From NCBI GenBank assembly GCA_041402005.1, contig JAWKTB010000005.1:1-64000 (forward strand): a DNA stretch of 64,000 bases, read 5' to 3'. The position numbers and the translations under genes were made by a program. The stretch's first letter is position 1, and each line of letters starts with the position of its first letter. This DNA is from JAJRXR01 sp041402005. GTDB taxonomy: Bacteria; Planctomycetota; Phycisphaerae; Phycisphaerales; UBA1924. Shown piece after piece: positions 41,973 to 50,393 of this stretch. A model generated the notes under the pieces. The model had not been told where the DNA came from and did not search any database. It was given only the letters and a program-made list of their open reading frames with translations.

Positions 41973-42038
41973 GGGAGCTGAGTCGCGGGGCGAGGGCGGG
42001 ATCTGAACGGGGTTGGTGGTCGCTAGACTCCGCCGCCC

Positions 42039-44699
42039 ATGAGCCTGCGCCGGCGGCACCCGATCGCGCATCTGCTTCGTCACCTGAGCACGCTGATGCT
42101 GCGCCGGGCGCGGCTGGTGATCCTGCTGTCCGGGCTGGTGGCGGTGGTCTCGCTCGCGCCCATCGTGACGAGGCTGGGGATCAACACCGACACCTCCAAG
42201 ATGATCGCGGAGGAGACGGAGTGGAAGATCGCCGAGAGGGAGATGGAGCGGGAGTTCCCCGAGCGCGGGGAATCGATCCTGATCGTGATTGATGCGGGGA
42301 CGCCCGAGATCGCGGCGAGGGTGCAGGAGCGGCTCGAGGCGGCGCTGGCTGGGCGGGGCGAGCTGTTCAAGGGGGTCGAGGAGGCGCCCGACCCGTTTTT
42401 TGTCTCGCACGGGCTGCTGTACCTCGACACCCCTGAGTTGTCGCACCTCGAGGCGTCGTTGGGACGCGGGGGGCCGGCGCTGGGGACGCTTGCGAGGCAT
42501 CCCTCGATCTCGTCGTTCGTGCAACTGCTCTCGGGAGCGCTCGCGGCGCCGGACCGGGCGGAGGGTTTTGGCGCGGGGGGCGTCCTCGCGGGGCTCGCAC
42601 GGGGGGCGGAGGCGGCGGGGCGGGGCGAGGTCCGGGAGATGTCATGGTCCGGCTTCGGGCCAAGCGCCGGGGGCGGCGATCGCCCAAGGCGGATGCTCGT
42701 CGCGTGGCCCGTCTTGAACCACTCGCGGGGGTTCCCGGCGGAGCCAGCGATCCAGGCGATCCGGGAAGCCGCGGCCCAGATCCACGTCGACGATGAGCGG
42801 GGGTTCATGGTCCGCCTGACCGGGGCGGCGGTCTTGAACACCGACGAGCTGGAGTCGGCGGCGCGGGGGGCAGGGACCGCGACGGTCATCGCATTGGCGG
42901 GGGTGCTCATCGCCCTCTACGTCGGGCTGGCGTCATTCCGCCTTGTGCTGGCGTCGGGGCTGACGCTGCTGGCGGGGCTGGTCGGGACGGCGGCGTTCGC
43001 GGCGTTGGCGATCGGGGAGCTGAACCTGATCTCGATCGCATTCGCCGTGTTGTACGTCGGGCTGGGGATCGACTACGCGATCCACGTCTGCCTGCGGTAC
43101 CGCGAGTCGTGCGTCGCGGGGGCTTCCCACGCCCGCGCGACGCTCGTGGCTCTGCGGGAGACCGCGTCGTCGTTGACGATCTGTGCCGTCACGACCTCGG
43201 TCGGCTTCTTCGCCTTCATCCCGACGGCGTTCCGGGGGGTCTCCGAGCTCGGGCTGATCGCGGGCGTCGGGATGTTCATCAGCCTGATCGCGAGCTTGAC
43301 GCTGCTGCCGGCGCTTTTGTTCGTGCTCGGGCGCCCGATGCGGTACAAGCGGGTGGAGGAGGGGGCGGCGGTTGATCGCCTCATCGATCTGCCCCATCGG
43401 TGGCGGTGGGCGGTGCGGGCCGCCGCGCTCGTGGTCGCGGTGGGGGCGGTGGCGTACGCGCTGCCCCGGGTCGAGTTCGATCGCAACCGGATGAATCTGC
43501 AGGACCCGTCGCTGGAGTCGGTCGCGACGTACCGGGACCTGCTGGCGACGAGCCCGACGCCTCCCTCGACATTGTCCGTGATCGCGGCGGACGACGTGGA
43601 GGCGGCCCGGATGCGGGCGGGGCTCGAGGCGCTCGAGAGCGTTCGGAGCGTCGTCGGGATCGACTCACTGATCCCGGCGGACCAGGACGAGAAGCTCGCG
43701 ATCCTCGGGCGCTTGCGCGAGCGGGTGGGGGACGCGCTGGCGGTGGGCGTGCGCCGGGACGTCGCCCCCGATCCCGAGATGGAGCTGGTGGCGCTCGAGG
43801 GGCTCGCTGAGTCGCTCAGGCTGACGGCGGAGGGGGACTCTGATGCGGCGGAGGCGGCGCGGAACGCGCTGGCGCCGGTGGACTCGCTCTCGAAGGAGCT
43901 GTCACGGCGGTGGAGCGAGGGGGACGAGGAGGGCGTGCGCCGATCGCTCGACGCGTTCAGAGAGTCGATCTACGGCGGGCTCGCGACGACGCTCGGGTCG
44001 TTGCGGGTGATGCTGGGGGCGGAGCGGATCACGCGCGAGAGCCTGCCTTCACAGATCGCGGACCGGTGGATCGCGCCGGACGGGCGGCTGCGCCTCGAGA
44101 TCATCCCGGCGGAAGATCTGTCCGGGAACGAGGCGCTGGGGCGGTTCGTGCGAGAGGTGGACTCGGTGACGCCCCGGGCGGTGGGCAGCGCCGCGGGGAC
44201 GCTGCGGGCGGGGGACGTCATGGTCAGCGCCTTCACGCAGGCGTTGGCGACGGCGCTGGTAGCGATCTTCCTGATCGTCGCCGTGATGCTGCGCCGGGCG
44301 TGGGACGCGTGGCTGGTGATGGCGCCCCTGGTGCTCGCGGGGCTGCTGACGGCGTTGGCCTCGGTCGTGCTCGATCAGCCCTTCAACTTCGCGAACATGA
44401 TCGCCCTGCCCCTGATGCTGGGGGTGGGCGTGGACAGCGGGATCCACATCGTGCACCGGTGGAAGACGATGCCGGCGGGGGAGCCGGTGCTGGCGTCGAG
44501 CACGGCGAGGGCGGTGCTGTTCAGCTCGCTGACCACGATCTTCAGCTTCGGGACGCTCGCTCTGTCGAGCCACCGGGGCATGAAGAGCATGGGGACGCTC
44601 TTGACGATCGCGATGGCGGTCGTGCTGCTGTGCACGCTGGTGGTGTTGCCGGCACTCCTGCCCGACGGGCAGGGAAAGCGGCGTGCTCAGCGCCGGTAG
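42039..44699 (+). CDS. hpnN: HpnN-like RND/MMPL exporter (hopanoid transport-associated)
   Basis: The protein has 886 residues: a two-fold MMPL/RND transporter with an N-terminal helix (ARLVILLSGLVAVVSLAPIV), a large periplasmic domain (GINTDTSKMIAEETEWKIAE, DPFFVSHGLLYLDTPEL), a block of helices around 285-450, a second periplasmic domain, and C-terminal helices containing FANMIALPLMLGVGVDSGIH. The NTDT and FF..GLLYLD signatures match HpnN, which moves hopanoids to the outer membrane. No other hopanoid gene is in the window, so the substrate is inferred. Its last 13 bases overlap the convergent pseudopilin gene. Confidence 0.82.
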   Translation: MSLRRRHPIAHLLRHLSTLMLRRARLVILLSGLVAVVSLAPIVTRLGINTDTSKMIAEETEWKIAEREMEREFPERGESILIVIDAGTPEIAARVQERLEAALAGRGELFKGVEEAPDPFFVSHGLLYLDTPELSHLEASLGRGGPALGTLARHPSISSFVQLLSGALAAPDRAEGFGAGGVLAGLARGAEAAGRGEVREMSWSGFGPSAGGGDRPRRMLVAWPVLNHSRGFPAEPAIQAIREAAAQIHVDDERGFMVRLTGAAVLNTDELESAARGAGTATVIALAGVLIALYVGLASFRLVLASGLTLLAGLVGTAAFAALAIGELNLISIAFAVLYVGLGIDYAIHVCLRYRESCVAGASHARATLVALRETASSLTICAVTTSVGFFAFIPTAFRGVSELGLIAGVGMFISLIASLTLLPALLFVLGRPMRYKRVEEGAAVDRLIDLPHRWRWAVRAAALVVAVGAVAYALPRVEFDRNRMNLQDPSLESVATYRDLLATSPTPPSTLSVIAADDVEAARMRAGLEALESVRSVVGIDSLIPADQDEKLAILGRLRERVGDALAVGVRRDVAPDPEMELVALEGLAESLRLTAEGDSDAAEAARNALAPVDSLSKELSRRWSEGDEEGVRRSLDAFRESIYGGLATTLGSLRVMLGAERITRESLPSQIADRWIAPDGRLRLEIIPAEDLSGNEALGRFVREVDSVTPRAVGSAAGTLRAGDVMVSAFTQALATALVAIFLIVAVMLRRAWDAWLVMAPLVLAGLLTALASVVLDQPFNFANMIALPLMLGVGVDSGIHIVHRWKTMPAGEPVLASSTARAVLFSSLTTIFSFGTLALSSHRGMKSMGTLLTIAMAVVLLCTLVVLPALLPDGQGKRRAQRR

Positions 44700-45703
44700 T
44701 ACTCGGGGATGTGGCGTCCCTGGTAGATGATCTCGCGCCGGTCGAACTCGGTCTGGGCGCGGAGGCGGACGAGCATGTCGTCGCCGATGGATTCGTACGA
44801 GCGGAGGTAGGTCGTCAGCAGGTCGCGTCCGGTGTTGACGAAGCGGGCGGAGCCGTCGGCGAAGACGAGGTTGACGCCCGACTCGCCGTGGTTGTTCCAG
44901 GTGTTGGGCCAGTCGTCGAAGTTCTCGTTGCCCGGGGTCTCGTGGACGTTGAGGCCGAGGGAGCGGATGAAGTCAGGGCTGACGCCGTAAGACGAGTCGA
45001 GGTTGATGTCGTTGTCGGAGTCGAGGAAGAGGAGGGTGCGGTCGGGGAAGCGGGTGTTGCGTGCGGTCTTGAGGCGGCGTTCGGGTTGCTCGACGAGGGG
45101 GAAGGAGCCGGGGGGTTGCGTGGGGTTGAAGCCGAGCTGTGAGTAGGCGCTGCCGTGTCCGCCCCTGCCGATGATGGTGCCGTCGATGTACTTGCCGGGC
45201 TCGCCCCACATGAAGGTCTCGTAGCTGTGCCCGCCGGTGTCGTCGGAGGCGTCCTCGGCGGAGCGGAAGAGATCGAAGAGGAAGTCGTCGCGTCCGTAGA
45301 AGGGGAGGAGGGCGGTGATGCCCAGGCTCGAGTTGCGCGGGTCGTTGATGTAGGGGGCCTCGCCCGTGTCCTCGTCGAACTGGGTGCGGATGACGTTTCG
45401 GGTGGACGGGCAGAGGGCGACGTCGGGGTCGGAGATGTAGACCGGGTAGAACCACCCGAGGTTGTCCTCGAACCAGAGGAGGGAGGGGAGGAAGATTTCT
45501 TTGGGAGTATCGGTGGCGTAGGACTGGCTGGCGATGCCGAGCTGTCGGAGGTTGGCGAGGCAGGCGGTCTTGCGGGTGGTCTCCCTGGCGGCGCCGAGCG
45601 CTGGGAGGAGGATGCCGATGAGCAGCGCGATGATCGAGATGACCACGAGGAGCTCGATGAGCGTAAAGGCCGGGCGTCGTTCGTGTTGTGTGGGATCACG
45701 CAT
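44687..45703 (-). CDS. Type II secretion/pilin-like protein with H-X9-DG motif (DUF1559-type)
   Basis: The protein has 338 residues. The prepilin peptidase site and helix are clear (RRPAFTLIELLVVISIIALL). The C-terminal part contains NNHGESGVNLVFADGSARFV, the H-X9-DG motif of the pseudopilin-like families that are hugely expanded in Planctomycetota. Presumably it is processed by a PilD-type peptidase and assembled in a pseudopilus or anchored at the envelope. It is a lone gene, divergent from the dockerin protein. Confidence 0.87.
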   Translation of the reverse strand: MRDPTQHERRPAFTLIELLVVISIIALLIGILLPALGAARETTRKTACLANLRQLGIASQSYATDTPKEIFLPSLLWFEDNLGWFYPVYISDPDVALCPSTRNVIRTQFDEDTGEAPYINDPRNSSLGITALLPFYGRDDFLFDLFRSAEDASDDTGGHSYETFMWGEPGKYIDGTIIGRGGHGSAYSQLGFNPTQPPGSFPLVEQPERRLKTARNTRFPDRTLLFLDSDNDINLDSSYGVSPDFIRSLGLNVHETPGNENFDDWPNTWNNHGESGVNLVFADGSARFVNTGRDLLTTYLRSYESIGDDMLVRLRAQTEFDRREIIYQGRHIPEYYRR

Positions 45704-45839
45704 TCGTGGCGCCGCGGGCGGTCGGGGCGTCCCCCCTGTTGGGTTCTAGCATAGCTGGTCGGGCGTGGATACGCTTCACCGTGGCCGATCTGGGCGCGGA
45801 CAGGCGCCCTCCCCCTCCAGATTCCGAAGGAGCAGAGAG

Positions 45840-47549
45840 ATGTTTCGATCCATGTCCGCGGCGGCGGTTCTGATGACCCTGGCCACCGCGGCTCAGGCCC
45901 AGCAGGCCCAGGTGGATATCGACTTGTCCGGGATCGCGATCGCCTCCCCCTTCAACGACCAGGTCCGCGACTCGGTGAACAACCCGGCCGACGGGACGCC
46001 CGAGACGATCATCCTCTCGGACGGGTACCGGTTCGCGGTCGAGGGGACGGTGACGGTGACCGTGTTCTTCGTGGAGTTCTACCACGGGCCGGTGGCGCCC
46101 CTGTTCAACTTCCTCGCGCCCGGGCTCGGCAACGTGCTCAGTGGGTGGGTCCGCAACGCCCCCAATGGCCTGCCCCCCTCGGGCGGGGCGACGTGGCGCG
46201 AGACATTCGAGGGCGGGTTCGTTGGCGCGAACGTGTCGGTGACGATGGAGTTCGTCGCGGCCCCCGACGGCAAGGTCACGTTCCGCGTCAAGGACATCTC
46301 TTCTGACCTTGGCATCCTGATGCGCATCGACTTCGACGAGGGCGTCGGGACGCTGGCGGATTGGACGCCCTCGGCGCCGCAGACCACCGAGTGGCACATG
46401 AACGGCGGCTTCTCATCCGCCGCTGGCTCGGACGGGGCGGCGATCCGGTATCTGGACGAGGCGGAGTTCGGGGACATCCTGGTCGGCGAGAACGCCGACG
46501 GGACGCCAGACCCGTCGATCCCCAAGGACGTCACCGAGGCACAGTCCTCGTTCGTGGATACGGCGATCGACCCGAACGTTCCCTCGATCAACGGCGAGGA
46601 CGACATCGTCTACCTCACCAGTCCGGCGTACAACCTGAGCAACTCGGGGAACATGAACTACAGGCGTGGCGTGGGGCTCGCTTGCTTCCCGTCGACCAAG
46701 CCCGTGTACCCGAACCCCTACGTCGGGCAGTGGTCGCTGGTGTACGACATGCTGATCCCCGCCTCGTCGTGGTACTCGGACTTCCCGACGAACACGCAGC
46801 CGAGGCAGTTCCTCGCGGCGCTGCTGCAGTCCGACTCGGACAACGACAACGGCGCCGACATGTGGCTGCGGAACCAGGGCGGTCCGGGCGTGATCTTCTC
46901 GAAGGACGGTGAGGACTTCACGTCGGGGTTCGTGCCCCTGGCGATCGCGCCGGACACGTGGTTCCGCCTCGCCCTCGTCGCCGACGAGTTCCAGCGGGGC
47001 AAGGCGCGGGTGTACCTCAACGGCGCGTTCGTGGGTGAAACGGGCTCGGACTGGGTGACCGCGGCGACAGACCCCACCGACCCGACCTACTCGGACGGCG
47101 AGGACGTGGACCCGGCGGACTGGGCGCTCTGGGGCCAGTTCCCGAGCCCGTGGTCGCGCTCGAGCGGGGCGATGAACCCGGACGTGGACGGCAATCCTCT
47201 GCCGGCGCCGATGAACTCGACGTTCTGCCTCTTCGCCGACCTGATCTTCGGCGGATCGCAGCCGGTGTACCTGGCGAATCTCTTGTTCAGCGAGAAGCTG
47301 TTCACCGACGCGGAGGTCGCGGACATGGGCGGGCCCAACGCGGCGGGCATCCTGCTGCTCGACTCGGGCGGGTGCAACGCCGCCGACCTGGCCGAACCTC
47401 TCGGGACGCTCGACTTCTCCGACGTGATCGCGTTCCTGACGGCGTTCGGCACGATGGACCCGGCGGCGGACCTGGCGGCGCCCACGGGCGTCTTCGACTT
47501 CTCCGACGTGATCGCGTTCCTGACGGCCTTCGGTTCGGGCTGCCCCTAA
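45840..47549 (+). CDS. Secreted LamG-like protein with GC-type dockerin
   Basis: The protein has 569 residues; GGAG lies before ATG 45840. The signal peptide is FRSMSAAAVLMTLATAAQAQ. The central region at about 260-510 shows a concanavalin/LamG-like jelly roll (QWSLVYDMLIPASSWYSDFP, TWFRLALVADEFQRGKARVY, NGAFVGETGSDWV). The C-terminus holds two dockerin-like repeats (CNAADLAEPLGTLDFSDVIA and APTGVFDFSDVIAFLTAFGS) ending GCP. They are near-identical in form to those of the protease at 12705, indicating a shared docking partner. A binding rather than catalytic role is likely. Confidence 0.82.
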   Translation: MFRSMSAAAVLMTLATAAQAQQAQVDIDLSGIAIASPFNDQVRDSVNNPADGTPETIILSDGYRFAVEGTVTVTVFFVEFYHGPVAPLFNFLAPGLGNVLSGWVRNAPNGLPPSGGATWRETFEGGFVGANVSVTMEFVAAPDGKVTFRVKDISSDLGILMRIDFDEGVGTLADWTPSAPQTTEWHMNGGFSSAAGSDGAAIRYLDEAEFGDILVGENADGTPDPSIPKDVTEAQSSFVDTAIDPNVPSINGEDDIVYLTSPAYNLSNSGNMNYRRGVGLACFPSTKPVYPNPYVGQWSLVYDMLIPASSWYSDFPTNTQPRQFLAALLQSDSDNDNGADMWLRNQGGPGVIFSKDGEDFTSGFVPLAIAPDTWFRLALVADEFQRGKARVYLNGAFVGETGSDWVTAATDPTDPTYSDGEDVDPADWALWGQFPSPWSRSSGAMNPDVDGNPLPAPMNSTFCLFADLIFGGSQPVYLANLLFSEKLFTDAEVADMGGPNAAGILLLDSGGCNAADLAEPLGTLDFSDVIAFLTAFGTMDPAADLAAPTGVFDFSDVIAFLTAFGSGCP

Positions 47550-47563
47550 GACGGGCTCGCGGG

Positions 47564-48514
47564 TCAGCCATCCAGGGCGTCGCGGAGTCGGTCGATGTTC
47601 GCCCGCATGATGTTGAGGTAGTCGGAGTGCGCGCCGCGTTCTTCCGGGCCGGGGTTCTCGCCGGGCGAGAAGACGACGCACCGGACGCCGGCGGCCTCGA
47701 GCATCGCCCGGCTCGCGGGCACGGGCTCGCTCTCCCAGAGAAGGACGATGGGGCGGCTCGTGTCGTCACCCGCGGCGCGGAGGACATCGCCGACTTCCTC
47801 CTCGCTCAGCGGTGTCTCGGGGTCGAGCGCGAGGTTGGTGATGGCCCAGTTGTAGCGCCTGGCGATGTAGTTGTACGCGGGGTGCGAGGCGAGCAGGCGG
47901 ACCCGCCCGACGTCGGGCGTGATGTCCAGGAATCGCTCGTCAAGGTAGCGCAGGTCCGTTTCGAGGCTCAGGAGGTTGATGGCGAACGTGTCGGCGGAGG
48001 TCGGGAAGGCATCTATGAAGGCTCGCTCGATGACGCGGGCCTGGCGGATGGCGAGATTGGGGTCGAGCCAGGTGTGCCCGTCGATGCCTGTGTGTGAGTG
48101 GGCGCCGGCGGGGCCGTGCGAGTGGGTGACCGCGTTCTCGAACTGGAGGAAATCGTCCTCGAAGGCGTGAGAGGTGTCGACGACGCGGGAGCGGGGGAGC
48201 GGGGCGGTGAGAGCCCACTTTTCGAACTCCGCGCCGTTGAGGATCACGAGGCGGGCGGACTGGTACTCCTGAATGACCTCGGCAGAGGGCGTCCAGAAGA
48301 CGGGGTCCTCGCCCGGGGGCAGGGGGCACTCGACCTCGAGGACGTTGCCCGCGATCCGGTCGGCGAAGTAGAGCGTGGGGTAGAAGGTGGTGAGCACGAC
48401 GTCCGAGGTGACGGCGGACTCGGGGGGCTTGGTCGGGGGCGGGGGGCTCTTGTCGGTGCACGATGCCAGGGAGATCACCAGCGGGGCGGCGAGCAGCGTG
48501 AAGAGGCGACGCAT
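47564..48514 (-). CDS. ZnuA-like metal-binding lipoprotein
   Basis: The protein has 316 residues from ATG 48514. Lipobox LVISLASC gives a lipid-anchored substrate-binding protein of the cluster A-I (ZnuA/TroA) type: VLTTFYPTLYFADRIAG, ILNGAEFEKW and the histidine-rich loop THSHGPAGAHSHTGIDGHTW. The first ligand histidine of the family is replaced: PPGEDPVFWTPSAEVI has Val where DPH is usual. The last, SEPVPASRAMLEAAG, lies in the normal place. It is the terminal gene of an operon with an FtsX-type permease rather than ZnuB, so a metal-related role is likely but uptake is not assured. Confidence 0.8.
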   Translation of the reverse strand: MRRLFTLLAAPLVISLASCTDKSPPPPTKPPESAVTSDVVLTTFYPTLYFADRIAGNVLEVECPLPPGEDPVFWTPSAEVIQEYQSARLVILNGAEFEKWALTAPLPRSRVVDTSHAFEDDFLQFENAVTHSHGPAGAHSHTGIDGHTWLDPNLAIRQARVIERAFIDAFPTSADTFAINLLSLETDLRYLDERFLDITPDVGRVRLLASHPAYNYIARRYNWAITNLALDPETPLSEEEVGDVLRAAGDDTSRPIVLLWESEPVPASRAMLEAAGVRCVVFSPGENPGPEERGAHSDYLNIMRANIDRLRDALDG

Positions 48515-48525
48515 CGCGGGATCTC

Positions 48526-49695
48526 CTAGAGCAGGGGCGCCACGGCGCTGATGATAGTGACCACGACCGCGCTCAAGACGCCGGCCGCGAGGAGTGCGCC
48601 CAGGGCGAGGGCGCCCAGCTCCCAAGCGAAGATCGCAAAGACCGCCGAGCGGTCCGCCCCGATCTCGCTCAGTGTCCTGACCTCGTCGGCACGCACCCGG
48701 ACCGCCAGGGCGACGATGAGCGCGATCAGCGCGATCGTCGAGGCGGCGAGCACGACCGCGACGACGTCCAGCAGGCGGCGGATCTGCACGACGTAATCGA
48801 TCAGCTCCTCCACGACGCGAGACGGAGAGAGCGCCTGCAAGCCCGGTGTATCGTTGTACCGGGCCGCGAGGATGGTCGAGGCCTTCTCACTGGCGGGGTA
48901 GACGAGGACGGCGGTGAGGGGGAGGTCGTCGCGCGAGCCGTGGATGTGGAACGTGCCCACGTTCTCGGGGGTGATCTCCTGGATCGTCACGACCGCTTCG
49001 GAGAGGGCGACGTGCTCGTCGGTCTTGCCGATCAGGAGGTCGGGGCGCTCGATGGTCTGGGCGTCGGCGTGCCCGTGGGCGGCGCCCTCGAGGACCCAGG
49101 CTGTCTCGAGGTCGATGAAGACGGCCGCGTCGTCGGGTGAGTGGGCGGGGGCAAGGACGCCGGCGATGTGCAGGCGGATCGAGGGGGGGGCCGTGATGTC
49201 GTACTGCTTGAGCTGGTCGGTGTCGAGGGTGTCGCCCGGGGAGAGGGAGAGGCGTCGGGCGGTCTCGGCGCCGACGACAGCCTCGCCGAGGGCGACGAAC
49301 ATCCGCCCTTCGTCGAGGTGGAGGCCCTGAAGCTCGAAGAACTCGATCGAGGTCGCGACGACGGGGGCGCCCTGGGCGGTGAAGCGGGCGTGGATCGGGA
49401 AGACCTGCACGGTCTGGTCGTCGAGCAGGGCTCGGTAGTCGCGCATCTTCATCGTGCCGATCGGGGTCGAGCGGTAGTAGAGGGCGGCGAAGACGAGGTC
49501 GAAGCGGCTGCCGGCGGCGCCGACGATCATCGGGACCGCGTCCGCACGCTTGTGGAGCGTCCGCTCGAAGCGGGCGGCGAGCACACGGCTGACGACGGGG
49601 ATGGTGAGCACGAGGGCGAGGCAGGCGACGAGGATCGCCGAGCGCGCCGGACGGCGTTGCGCGTGGCGGAGGGCAAGGTACAGTCGCCCGCTCAC
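48526..49695 (-). CDS. FtsX/MacB-type ABC transporter permease
   Basis: The protein has 389 residues from GTG 49695, which overlaps the ATPase stop as GTGA (translational coupling). There is one N-terminal helix (ARSAILVACLALVLTIPVVS), a periplasmic domain of about 250 residues and three C-terminal helices, the type VII ABC topology of MacB/LolC. The periplasmic domain holds histidine-rich pieces (GAAHGHADAQT, TFHIHGSRDD), in keeping with metal handling. Such permeases usually drive mechanotransmission across the periplasm rather than passing substrate through the membrane. With a ZnuA-like lipoprotein it resembles zinc-responsive FtsX-type systems such as Vibrio ZrgABCDE (from memory). Confidence 0.82.
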   Translation of the reverse strand: MSGRLYLALRHAQRRPARSAILVACLALVLTIPVVSRVLAARFERTLHKRADAVPMIVGAAGSRFDLVFAALYYRSTPIGTMKMRDYRALLDDQTVQVFPIHARFTAQGAPVVATSIEFFELQGLHLDEGRMFVALGEAVVGAETARRLSLSPGDTLDTDQLKQYDITAPPSIRLHIAGVLAPAHSPDDAAVFIDLETAWVLEGAAHGHADAQTIERPDLLIGKTDEHVALSEAVVTIQEITPENVGTFHIHGSRDDLPLTAVLVYPASEKASTILAARYNDTPGLQALSPSRVVEELIDYVVQIRRLLDVVAVVLAASTIALIALIVALAVRVRADEVRTLSEIGADRSAVFAIFAWELGALALGALLAAGVLSAVVVTIISAVAPLL

Positions 49696-50387
49696 GACCC
49701 ACCCCCCGACATGTCGATCACCTGCGCGAAACGTCCGAGCAGGTCGTGGTTGTGCGTGACCATCAGCACGGTCGCCCCGGTCCGCTCGCCCTCACGCATC
49801 AGGAGGTCGAGCGTCGAGCGGGAGCGCTCGGGGTCGAGATTCCCCGTCGGCTCATCGCAGGCGATCAGGCGGGGCTGCGTGACCAGGGCCCGGCAGATCG
49901 CGACACGCTGGCACTCGCCCTGGCTCAGGCGCCTGGGACGGCGCGAGAGAAGGCGGGCGATCCCCAGATCGGTCGCCAAGCGGCGGGCCCGCTCGCGTGC
50001 TTCCTCATCGAGGCGGAGGGTCGAGCTGACCCGGTAGGGGAGCAGGATGTTGTCGAGGGCGCTGAGGTAATCGAGCAGGGCGAAGCTCTGGAAGACCATG
50101 CCGACGCTGGCGATGCGGGTCTGGCGGCGGTCGGTCTCGCGCATCGAGGAGATCTCACGCCCGTCGAGTCGGACGTGTCCCTCGTCGGGACGGAGGACGC
50201 CGATGAGCAGGCGCAGGAGCGTGGTCTTGCCACACCCGCTGGGGCCGATGCAGGCGGTGTGCTCGCCCGAGGTGATCTCGACACGCGCGTGCTCAAGCGT
50301 GAAGGGGTCTGGCCCCGGGTAGCGGAAGCGCAGGCCCTGGGCCTCGACGATCGGACGCGGGGCGGGGGTGGATGGGGCCGGGCTCAT
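49692..50387 (-). CDS. ABC transporter ATP-binding protein (LolD/MacB type)
   Basis: The protein has 231 residues. Walker A GPSGCGKTT, Q-loop VGMVFQSFALLDYL, signature RLSQGECQRVAI (LSQGE in place of LSGGQ), Walker B LIACDEPTGNLDPE and H-loop VTHNHD are all present. The short length and the DEPTGNLD motif place it with LolD/MacB/FtsE ATPases, which partner FtsX-type permeases, and such a permease gene overlaps its 3' end. Six bases separate it from the upstream membrane-protein gene. Confidence 0.9.
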   Translation of the reverse strand: MSPAPSTPAPRPIVEAQGLRFRYPGPDPFTLEHARVEITSGEHTACIGPSGCGKTTLLRLLIGVLRPDEGHVRLDGREISSMRETDRRQTRIASVGMVFQSFALLDYLSALDNILLPYRVSSTLRLDEEARERARRLATDLGIARLLSRRPRRLSQGECQRVAICRALVTQPRLIACDEPTGNLDPERSRSTLDLLMREGERTGATVLMVTHNHDLLGRFAQVIDMSGGGS

Positions 50388-50393
50388 CTGGCG

